Source: Tritrichomonas musculus (Eukaryota; Parabasalia; Tritrichomonadida; Tritrichomonadidae). Taken from it: DNA of 64,000 nt. How positions within the stretch are numbered: the stretch's first letter is position 1; each line of letters opens with the position of its first letter. The notes under the pieces are model-generated. The model was given only the letters and a program-made list of their open reading frames with translations, ran no database searches and was not told where the DNA came from. A program made the translations under genes and the position numbers. The stretch spans positions 1,116,001-1,180,000 of the forward strand of contig JAPFFF010000021.1 of the NCBI GenBank assembly GCA_039105265.1, in the 5' to 3' direction. Shown piece by piece: positions 48,144 to 59,200 of this stretch.

Positions 48144-49715
48144 TTATTCTTTCTTTAGATCATCTTCCCCTTCTTCTTTTGCCCCTTCAGCTTCTATTTC
48201 ATGAAGTGTATTATTTTGTACCCACAAAGGACACTTATCAGGCGGACAGGCTCCTTGTTGCCTCCAAAAGTGATCATAGCCAACTTCCTTTGGAATTTCT
48301 TTTCTGCACCAGTAACAAATCCAAGTATGACATCTTGGACATTCCATTTTATTACAACCATCTTCCTTCATAAATTGCGCTTTACATTTAGGACAAACTC
48401 GAATAACAGCTTCATTCATTTTTTCTTCAACAAATCTATCTTTATCAATTTTTTTCATGGCTTCACACGATATGCCAGGATGAGCAGCTTCTCCACATCC
48501 AGGACAAGTATCAGATTGACATTCTGGACAATGAAAAGTGGCACTATCGTCAATTGTAGCTTCAAAACCGCATTTATAACATTTTACAAGGCCTGGCAAA
48601 TTTGCCATGGCAACAGCGTTTTGGCTCTCTATTATAAAAAGTTGTTTTACTATTTTTTCATCAACACACCTCGTTAATTCATCAATTGAGACAATTTTAT
48701 CACATCCTGAATGAGATAAACACCGAACTTCAGATCGACCTTCGCCTATTAGCGTCTGTACTTCTCTATTTAAGCATTCTTTACAAAATAAATGTCCTTC
48801 TGGACATTGTGCCATATCCTCAAATAGATATTCATTACAGCAACACTCACATTCAAATAAATCATTTATTTTAACTGCTTCTTCATATCGTTTCTTTTTG
48901 TCCAATTCTTTTTGTTTTTCTTTTAATTTATCTGAATATTCTATTAAATATATTGATACAACTATATCGTTTATTTCTATTAATTTATTTTGCAAATGCG
49001 GCGTTTTCATTTTTCGAAGAAATAGCGCTTTTGATGGGAGATCATCTAAAATTTTCAAAAGATCATATTGATGATTAAACATAATTGTTTTGATATCTTG
49101 TGTATAAATATTAGGATAAAAATTAAGAACAATTTTTTCCATGTCTGGCCTAAAAGTTGGAGAAGGCACTGTGTATGTATCATTACCTGCAAGAATTATT
49201 CTTTTCACTAAATTATCAACTTCCTTTTTCATTCGTGCAGCTTTTTCTAAAAAGGTAGAAACACGCTCAGCTTGGATTTTTGGAGACATCTCTAAAGCTT
49301 TATTGAATGCTGGCAAGAATTCTTTTGGAAACTCAGGTATTTTAACTGAAAAACTCCCAACTGAAATAGTAGTTTTTGGTAAAGGCTCAACTGAAGGAGG
49401 CGGAGTTGGTATAACAGGCGGGTGATCCAATACAACAACATCATCGTCGTCGGAATCCGATCCAACATAAATTGGATTTTGAAAATTTCCAGCAATATTA
49501 GCATTATTAGTTGGATTAAAAATAGGCCGATTAACTTGAGGTTGCTGATATGGAAATCGAGGAATCTGCATTAAATTTAATTGAGGAATTCGATATTGAG
49601 GAATTTGCGGAATTTGTTGATTTTGCGGAATTAATTCTCGTTGATTTTGCATAAGGAAATCGGGGAAAAATTGAGGATAAAGATTAAAAAATGTATTATT
49701 CTTTCGAGATTTCAT
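48144..49715 (-). CDS. RNF216-like RBR E3 ubiquitin ligase
   Basis: 523 residues. The RBR triad is at about residues 283-500: RING1 begins CECCCNEYL, an in-between-RING domain has CYKCGF and CPGCGEAAHPG, and RING2 runs through CPKCKAQFMKEDGCNKMEC. The helix between (EEKMNEAVIRVCPKC) and the final YDHF block match RNF216/TRIAD3 closely, so this RBR subclass is favoured over parkin or ARIH. The catalytic cysteine is expected in GCNKMEC. RBR ligases form a thioester with ubiquitin like HECT enzymes. N-terminally a proline- and glutamine-rich region precedes DSDDDDVVVLD, which looks like a SUMO-interacting motif (hydrophobic VVVL next to acids); function there is inferred. The start is the first ATG. 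Confidence 0.88.
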   Translation of the reverse strand: MKSRKNNTFFNLYPQFFPDFLMQNQRELIPQNQQIPQIPQYRIPQLNLMQIPRFPYQQPQVNRPIFNPTNNANIAGNFQNPIYVGSDSDDDDVVVLDHPPVIPTPPPSVEPLPKTTISVGSFSVKIPEFPKEFLPAFNKALEMSPKIQAERVSTFLEKAARMKKEVDNLVKRIILAGNDTYTVPSPTFRPDMEKIVLNFYPNIYTQDIKTIMFNHQYDLLKILDDLPSKALFLRKMKTPHLQNKLIEINDIVVSIYLIEYSDKLKEKQKELDKKKRYEEAVKINDLFECECCCNEYLFEDMAQCPEGHLFCKECLNREVQTLIGEGRSEVRCLSHSGCDKIVSIDELTRCVDEKIVKQLFIIESQNAVAMANLPGLVKCYKCGFEATIDDSATFHCPECQSDTCPGCGEAAHPGISCEAMKKIDKDRFVEEKMNEAVIRVCPKCKAQFMKEDGCNKMECPRCHTWICYWCRKEIPKEVGYDHFWRQQGACPPDKCPLWVQNNTLHEIEAEGAKEEGEDDLKKE

Positions 49716-50241
49716 TATTTTCCAAAAAAATATTGAAATAATTAGAAATTTAAATTTTTTGATTTTGAATATTAAATATCTTAATAAATAATCACAATCA
49801 TATGATTTATTATTACTATATATTACATATATATTATATAATAGTAATAATAATAAATATTATATAGTAATATTATATAAATAATATTTATTATTATTAC
49901 TATATATTACATATATATTATTTAGAAATATATCAATATTTATTATTATTACTATATATTACATATATATTATTTAGAAATATATCAAAAATATTTCTAA
50001 ATATTAATATAAACAACAATTATATTCATATTTTATTTTCTATGTACTATGGAGAAAATTCAGTTAGAAAGGACTTTTTTACGTTATTTTTTCTATACTT
50101 TATCAGCCATATTTGTATTAAAACGATCATATTTTCATAGTCATAAAAATAAAAAATGTGAATTTTTTTTTTTTTTTTCTTTTATAAAAAATAAAAACAA
50201 ATATAATATATGTATATATCAATAATAATAATAATAAAATA
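49716..50241. other. Intergenic region with AT tandem repeats and hairpin
   Basis: Upstream region of the RBR gene and downstream of TOR. A 52-base tandem repeat (about 49883-49987, two copies and a degenerate third to the left) is built from ACTATATATTACATATATAT-type units. It also holds the hairpin at 49841-49903. Confidence 0.7.
49841..49903. repeat. Perfect 23-bp inverted repeat
   Basis: ATAGTAATAATAATAAATAT plus TAT at 49841-49863 is exactly complemented at 49881-49903, with a 17-base loop. It is a cruciform or MITE-like end within the AT tandem array. Confidence 0.75.
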
Positions 50242-53200
50242 TTACCATAATGGATTCCATCCATGATATAAATAAGCTAAATTATAAGCATCTGTTGCCG
50301 AGCTTATTAAATTATCAACTTGCTCAGATACAGAAAGAGGAATTTCGTTATCAAAGTCGAGACCATCGATTTTTTTAGATATTGTTGACATATTTTTCAA
50401 CAATTTATCATGAGATTTTGTACTACCTTTGATTATTCCTACAGAGCCAGAAATGATTTCCATTTTATTTTCAATTTTACTACTATTGTAAAAGAAATCA
50501 CCAGATGAGCAAGGCTCTCTAATAAAAATTTCCAGAATGGACATAACTGCTTCACGATGTTCTCGAATTGTCTGGACTGTTGCTTCGCAAGTTGCTCTAA
50601 ACGATCCTTCAATTCCGCAAGGACCGAATGTAGCAATCATCATTCTTGTCAATCTGAATGGAATTTTTTCAGCCAAATATTTTCTTTCTTTACTTACTTC
50701 GAAATAATCACCGAAATCGATATGAATGACTCTACCTGTAGATCTTTGTATCATTATGTTTGCCGGATGTCTGTCACCTAGTCCAATAATATATCCTACG
50801 ATAGACATAACAGCCGATGTTTTCGAAAAGTTAAACGTATGACGAATCCAAGATTCTGCGTCTTGAGCCTTCAGCCACATCATATCTCTCAAGTCATTTG
50901 CTGAAGTTTCCTTCATAATATTTTTAATGCACTCTAGACGATGAATTGGCATCAACTTATCTACATTGCAAGTTGTCATGAACTTCATCATTGACAATTC
51001 TTTATTAACCGGGTCAATAACGAAATTTTTCTTCTCGTCATTCAATCCCATATTACCATTATCAGCAGCACCACCAACATTATTATTATTATTCGCATTA
51101 TTACTGGCTTCATTATTGTTATTATTTGTATTTGCGTCACTATTTCCATACGTGTTGTAATTTGGCCCAATTTTGCGGAATTCAATAATGAGACCTTTCA
51201 TGAGGTCGCACTGCTTCACCCACTGAATGAGTCCCACGTTTGGCGCAAGAGGAGTCACTCCTGTTATTGTTATCTGTGGCATTGAAGCACTCGCGATTGA
51301 GTTCATGAGCTCGAAATACTGCATCATTCGCTGATCAACACGAAGATCTTCGTGTCCTTTGAGAAGGAACTTGTAAAGCTTCCCGTCGCTGCCAGCAATG
51401 ACGATCTTTCTGGGACGGTGCTTCGACAGTTTGATCTTCACATCGTCGAGGAACTTTGAGATTGTGATGACGGGCTTGTCTGGGTCAAAAGTGTTGAAGA
51501 CTGCAAGTTGGCACTGCTGTGTTCGCCTGATTGAGCGAAGCTTTGTTGCTGTTGCTGTTGCTGAGCTCATGTTGACGACGTGCGGAAGCGAAGAAGATGA
51601 AGGAATGGAAGAAGAAGAGGACTTTTTCTGGCTGGATGCTGCTGAATTTGCTGCGGATGGCTGCTGTTGTTGACTCTTCTTCCTTCTTTCATTGTCAGAG
51701 CTTTCATACGAAGATGATGGACTCTCAACTTTGGCCGTCTTTAGATTGGAGAAAAGACTCTTGCTCGCCGTCTTCCCTTGCGTGATGATCGACGGCGATG
51801 CTGGATTCTCACTTCGCTTCTCGCCACCGTGGCTGAACTTGTGGACGCTGTCGCTGTCGGTCATGTCTGGACTCAGGACTTGCTTGGAGCTCGTTAAAAA
51901 CTTGCTCGAATTGGGAGACTTCTGCGGACTTTTCGGGCTGCTCTTTGCATCCTCTTTCGTGTCTGTGAAAACGCCATAGAAGTTGTTCCTTTTGAGCTCT
52001 TTCTTGTTCTTTTCTTGCTCAAAGCTGTCGTCTGATGACTGACTTTCAATCAGTTTGTTCAGGCCAGTTTTGATGTTGTCTTTTCGTGGTGGAATTTTGT
52101 TTGGATTCATGTTTCCTGTCAGCTTGGATGACTTGTCATTCACAAGATTGAATCGTCCAATATTTATGCTGTTTTCGCTGTCAGTCATGTCTGGACTTGG
52201 GACATGTTTAGCACTAGTAAAAAACTTTGTCGAATTTTGCTGTTTATCATTCTTATTAATGTCGGTGAAAGTGCCATAAAAGTTGTTCTTTCTTTGCTCT
52301 TTCTTTCTTTTTTCTTGCTCAAAGCTGTCGTCTGATGACTGACTTTCAATCAGCTTGTTCAGGCCGATTTTTGCATTTTCTTGTTGAGGCGGACTTTTGT
52401 TTGGATTCATGTTTCCTGTCAGCTTTGATGACTTGTCATTGTCTAGATTGAATCGTCCAATATTTATGCTGTTTTCACTGTCGGCCATGTCTGGACTTGG
52501 GACGTCTTTATCATTGTTATTAATGTCAGTGAAAGTGCCATAAAAGTTGTTCTTTCTTTGCTCCTTCTTGTTCTTTTCTTGCTCAAAGCTGTCGTCTGAT
52601 GATTGACTTTCAATCTGTTTGTTCAGACCAGTTTTGATGTTGTCTTTTCGTGGTGGAATTTTGTTTGGATTCATGTTTCCTGTCAGCTTGGATGACTTGT
52701 CATTCACAAGATTGAATCGTCCAATATTTATGCTGTTTTCGCTGTCAGTCATGTCTGGACTTGGGACATGCTTAGCACTAGTAAAAAACTTTGTCGAATT
52801 CTGCTGTTTATCATTCTTATTAATGTCAGTGAAAGTGCCATAAAAGTTGTTCTTTCTTTGCTCTTTCTTTCTTTTTTCTTGCTCAAAGCTGTCGTCTGAT
52901 GACTGACTTTCAGTTTTCACGTTTCCTGAATGCTCGACGGTCAATTTTGAAGACTTTCCATTATTGACGTTGATGCTGTTATCACTGTCTGTCATGTCGG
53001 GGCTGATTACTTGTTTTGCACTTGCCAAGAACTTTGAATTTTTATTTTTTTTATCATTGCTGCTGATAATCGATGTCAAGTCCTGACCTTCATTATTATT
53101 AATTCCACCGTAAAACTTATTTTTAATGTTTTTCTTTCTATTATTTTCAACAACTAGGCTATCGTCACATACAGGACTATCCACCACTTGAGTTTTATAA

Positions 53201-56200
53201 TTCAAAATGTTGTCATTTGCAGACTTTTTAGAAGAAGATTTGTCTTCATTTTTCAGTGGCATTTTATAAAAGTTTTGTCTTCTAAGTTTCTTTTGGTCAT
53301 ATTGATCCTTCATTAAACTATTTTCACTATCATAATTAGAAGGACTTAAAACTTTTTGAGTGTGAAAATTAGACAACAAACCTTTATTTTCATCATTTAA
53401 TAAAAATTTTGTCTTCTTTTCATCTTTGATGTTTTTGCTGTTGGTTGACATTAATGCAATCATCTGTGTCATTTCCATTTTATTATCAAAGTTCTCAAGT
53501 TCTGGTGCGATGTACTTCAGAGAGACTTGAAGTTCATTTTGCAAATCTTTATTAACATTGTCATAATAATCAGCCCAACTTGAAGTCAAATTAATAAACT
53601 CATTCAAATCTCTATTATGCATATATTTTTCAAGCGTTGCAACGACAGATTTCAAAATATTTCCATATTTAGAAACAAAGGCAGCTTCATATGGACTTTC
53701 GGCTTCATTCAAAGCTTTTTTTAACTTTTGAATGAGAACTGGAATAAGACTTTCAAGTGATTCAATTTTATTCTTTTTAATTTTATTCGAAATTTTACTT
53801 AAAGCTTCAGTAAAATACTCAGGAAGAGTTATGCAAGCTTTCTTTAAACCATTCAAGATATTCACAGCAGATTCATAAAATTCACTATGATTCATTGCGA
53901 AAGATTTCAGCATGTCAGCAACATCGATATTTGTGTTACGTTTTGTATTGTTAACAAAAAGAAGAGGAAAAATGACAGAATTCGGATACTGCGTCAATAA
54001 TTTGATCAAGATGTCAGCGACAAGTTTCTGGTGTGGAATACTATGCGTATATTGATAGACAAGAAGTTGAGGAATAACTTTAATAAACCTCTTTAATTGG
54101 ACAGATTTAACTGCTTCAATTGAAGCGTCAAAAACACCCGGAATATTCGTTGATCTAAACAAAATAGAAGTCATTTGAAGAAGATCGAAGAAAGTGTCTT
54201 TAAAATCTAATTTTAAACAACTCGCAAAGCCAGTAATTGCATCAATTGCTGCCTGTGCTTGTATTTGTGTGTTTATTTGGCCATTCTCTTTATTTTTGTC
54301 AATTGAATCCGATGACAAAGAAAATAAAAAGTTGTTTTCATTCGAACAATGCGTGAAAAGATGCATGTTCGCCCATGACCAAAGATTCTTGACACTGTAA
54401 TGATGAGGCCTCATTTCAAGGGACATGTTACAAAGGTCAATAACACGAGACATTTGACCAATTACATCTTCATTATTTAAACGTGCAATCCACTTAGCTT
54501 TCTTGAAATAAAACTTGGAAAAAATGTCTCTTTCATTGTTGTTTTTAGGTTGCCCGGAGACACAATTGTCAAGATATTCCAAAGCTTCAGAAATACTTCC
54601 TTTTTTCTTCAACAAATGCAAGTATTCATACTTAATTTGAAGCTGTTGGTAACGATTCATCAAAGAGCCACAACAAGATTGTTCTTTAAAATGAAGATCA
54701 TAAAACTGTTCAAATGCTTTCCATTCATTTGCTTTACGTGCAAGTTTCAAGAAGGAAAGTTGATGAGGAAAAACTTTTAATGGTCCGTCATTTTGAAGAA
54801 TGTCCATTCTCATATGAAGCAAAGGACGAATTGTATTAAATGTGCATTTAATTGGAACCAATCTTTTTTCCCAATGATCAATGTTTTTGTTATTAAAATA
54901 TTCTTGGATTTCAACGAATTGTTCCGCATTTACAATATAAGGAGCAACAGCTGTAAATCCATGCAAAAATAAAGGACCACCTTGCTTACCCAAATGAACA
55001 AAGCCTTCTTCAATTAATGACGAAATATCTTTCTTTAATGAAAGACCACGTAAACAATTCATTATGATTGAATTCGGCGAATCTTGATTTTGTGCAATTG
55101 AAGTATCAAAGTTCTTCCAGTCATTAAGATGATAAAAAGCATGTGCAAAAATGACATTCGAATGCTTTTTTTCTGGTTCTGGCTTTAATAAAAAAGTGTC
55201 AAAATTTCTGGCAATTGAACTCCAATTTTCTGTCAATTCTAATTTAGTTAACTTTTGTTCTAGCTTTTCATTATGTGGTAACAAATTACTCACAATTTTC
55301 TCCATTCCTCGAACTTCATCAAACATTCCCAATTGCGAATAAATCTGGATTAATATTTCAATGTTTAACGCAGATCTTTGTTTAGTATCATCAAAATCTC
55401 TTTGTGCACAATATAAAGCAAAGGTCCTTTTACCTGCATTTATTGCAGATTTTGTTATATTGAAGTAATTTCCTTTCATTGGCATTCCAGCACGATCGAT
55501 GAATTCGACAAGGCCGATTAAAGCAGTGACAACAGAAGGCGTTGTATTATCAATAGACAAAGCTTGCATGATGTATGTTTGAATAAGCATTCTTGATTCA
55601 CGATGCATGTTCGCCCAGCAGCTTAAAAAGGCAGGATTGAATATTTTTCTATTAAAAAGTGGCGATTTTTCAGATATCGGAATACAACTCTGAATGGCAG
55701 GAACTGGAGAATGCGTAATGAATGCTTTTATGAAAGTTCGAATCCATGATTTCCACTGTTCTTCAGTTATGCTCGTATTGGGAATTAAAGTAATGCTCGT
55801 TAAGTCGTCTTCATCGATTTTTGTATTCGGCTTCCATTCGTAAATTTCAGGTTCTTGCTTGTCAACAATAATGAAAGGAAAATCTGACAATTTCTTCTTT
55901 TTTCTCGAATTCAAAATAGAATCCATTTCAGGCGTCATCAAATCGTGATCTTTGATAGAGTCGACATAATTGGTGAATTTGGAGCCCATTGAAACAGCCA
56001 ATGAATAGATAACTTGTAAAATTTTCTCTTTTAAAGAAGGATTCTTTCTTATGAGCTGGAAACAGCATCGCATGATGATTGACGAATAAGTTGTGCAATT
56101 GAAGTTTTGTATGAGCGATCTAATACTATCAAGAGCTGTTGTAATTAAGGCATCAGTCACCTTCAGTTCAACAATAGTGACGCAGATTTGGTTAATAATA

Positions 56201-59200
56201 ATGAAAACAAATTGAGAAGCAAATTTCGACAATTCGCAAATTGTTTTCAGTATCAATTGCGCTTTGCACATGTCGTAAGAAGAGATCGAACAACAAGAAG
56301 TCAAAGCGTCCAGAAGATGAGTGACAACACGAGGCAAATAATGCGCAAATTCATCTTTTAATCGAGATGCTAGTTTCGGAATGATATCGAGAACATCGAC
56401 GTTGTTCTCGGTGTCCCAGAGATCTTCAATGAGCTGAAAGAAGTGAATCGAAAACGGCTGAAGCCACTCAACAGGACAGCGAAGGATTGTCGCTATGTAC
56501 TTGAAATACTTGGATCGATCATCGGGTGCCAGAGCTCTAATTGTTGTCAATAATCTAGCAACGTAAGATTTAAATAACCGTTGAGAATTGACACTTTTTT
56601 TGCAGGTTGAAAAAGTTCGTGATAACGCTAAGTGGGCATCCGAATGAAGGTCGGATTCACTCTTGTCATCAAGAACAAAGAACAAACATGTGACTACAGC
56701 ACGTACAAAATAATCATCCCTTGAAACCGACAGATCAACATTTTCTGGCGCTTTGACTTCTGATATTTCAATGTTCAACGAGTTTTGTGGCGATATTGGA
56801 CCAATTTTGCCAAGTGTTCGGAAAATAGCAGTGTAAAGCTTGGACGAAATGATTCTAGATCCGAGTTTTAACAAGGTCGTGTTGAGATCTGTTATTTGGG
56901 CTGATTCAATTGGCCCTAATTGGTCAATTATTTTACCAAGAGTGTCAATTGAGGCTAGTAAAATTGACTTGTAAGCAGCCCTTCCAATCGTTTCGAGCAA
57001 AATTTTGGTAATATCTTTGACAAAAGGTCGAATTAAGGCAAAGTTTTTCTCACAAATGCAACCTATCGTTGAAATAAAATTTTCAGTGATTTTGGTATTG
57101 AACATTCGTTCAAAAAATGACATCTGCTCTTCAGTTATAATTCGTTGGGCAACAGATTCTTTAATAGTAGATAATGATGGATTTGATATTTGGCCATTTA
57201 TTGGCGGTTTGAGATCCAACGAATTAGATAATTGTCGATCATATGGAAACTTTTGATAGGATGAAATGGAATTGTACGACATCATTGGATGCTGATAAAA
57301 AGGAATCGTTTTAAAATTCTGAGGGTTGTCAATTTCATTGGCAGCAACAGAAAGATTCTTTTTTAATTGCTGAAATGCAATTGGCATGAAAATTGGAACA
57401 TAAATCGGTAAAATGGGAACAACTGAAGAAAAAACAATAGGTAGGCATAAAATAGCGTCACTTTTCATTCTCAATGATTTTGATGCACTCAATAAAAATA
57501 AAATATCAAGCAATATTCGACGAAACATTGGATATATCATCGCTGGATTCTTCGATGAGACTCCTCCTAAAATTTTTAAAGCAGCTTGTCTAACTAGAAA
57601 TGATTCATCATTTACAAGAATGGTAAAGTACTCAAGAATGTTAGGATATGATAAATATGTTGGATATGGCTCTGAAAAAGAATTTAGAATAATTAGCCGC
57701 ATTTCTATTGAATCTTCAATAACAGATGTTGTGATTAATGTAATTCCAATCTGTGTGGAAATTTGTGATGGAAGATATTTACAAAGTGCAAGTAATGCTG
57801 GCGGAATCAATTTTCGTAAATTAATATTGGGATGATTTAATAAATTTAAAAGCGGTTCTTTAATCTTATTTACTATCTTTTCTGGAATAGATGGTAATGA
57901 AGCTATTAAACGTGCAAATATAATGAATTTTTCTTCTCGGTTGTCATCTAATAAATAAGTTAGTAGTGATTCAATATCTCTTAAAACAAATTTCAAAACT
58001 AATTCATTTTTAAAAACTATATGTTTAAATGTTGGTATAAAATTTTCTGAGTAATCATGTATTAATAACACATGAGTAACTTTTTCGGCATAATTATCAA
58101 ATTCATTAGGTAAATTTTTCATAAAATCCATTAATAATGATGAACCTAGATCCGTCATAGTTCTATCTTCTGTTTTGGATATAAGATTCTTGATCAAATC
58201 TAACAATTGCGGAAATAGGCTATTATTATTATTATCTTTGCAAGTAAATGCTCGAGGAAATTTTCGAAGAGCAAACCAAATAGGAAAAACATAGTCTGAT
58301 GTAAGCTTGCTTTTGTCATCTGGCCAGTTATTTCGTAAAAAATTTTCAACTGACGTACTAAATGATTCTGGAAAATTTGGAGCAAGCGCTATTTGAATCA
58401 AGTTACATACATTTATTAGCCTACTGTCTTTTTTCATTGAATTTATAATAGAAATATAGCTTTTAGGAATCTCACGCTCAAGATAATATTCTGGAAAAAA
58501 ATCCATCAATGAAACAATAATTAGCATTCCTCCATGATTTTTTGGATATGGCGATTTTTTTGGAGTAATTAATTGAATAGCTTGATTTCTTAAAGATTGG
58601 GGAAATTGTTTATGCCTCGTAAGTCGAAAATAATTATTTAAAGTTCGCATCGTATACAATCTAATTTCTTCTGATGGATTTGCAAAAGCAACAAGTAATG
58701 TTTCATAAAATCGTGAAGTACATTTATCAATTTCTTTCGTTGCATAAACCGTTAAATAATAAAGTAGATTGATATAATGTTTATCGAATGATTTTGTGCT
58801 ACTTGATTTTAATGACTCGTAAATAACTTGAAGATAAGATTGTGTAAACTGTGATGATGTTCGAAATCGTTTTGCATGCTTAGCAGTATAAATTGCAATA
58901 AAAATAGAAAGAGAATTTTCTCTTTGTGGACGAATATCGCGAAGTATGCTTGAACAATTATCTCTAAAAGTCTGAGAATATTTAGCTAGAATAACAGAAC
59001 CGATACAAACTCTCACAGAATCATAAGGATCTGCACTTTCTGTACATCTATTGATTTGTTCCCAAAATTGATTTTTTTGGTTATTTGCTTCTTGGTAATG
59101 GAGGCCACACCAATTCTCGAAAATATTGCGTTTAAACTGCTTGTAAACTTCTATTATCTCTTGTAGGTTTGAAGTAATTTTTAAGTTTTTCAAATTTAGT

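Noticed and set aside
48201-48677. 158-residue plus-strand open frame
   Set aside because: Antisense to the cysteine-rich RBR domain; its composition is that of a shadow frame.
52055-52843. Two plus-strand open frames giving identical 74-residue peptides
   Set aside because: They are the antisense of the duplicated TOR repeat units, not genes; the identity only reflects the duplication.
57413-57835. 140-residue plus-strand open frame
   Set aside because: Antisense to the TOR HEAT region.
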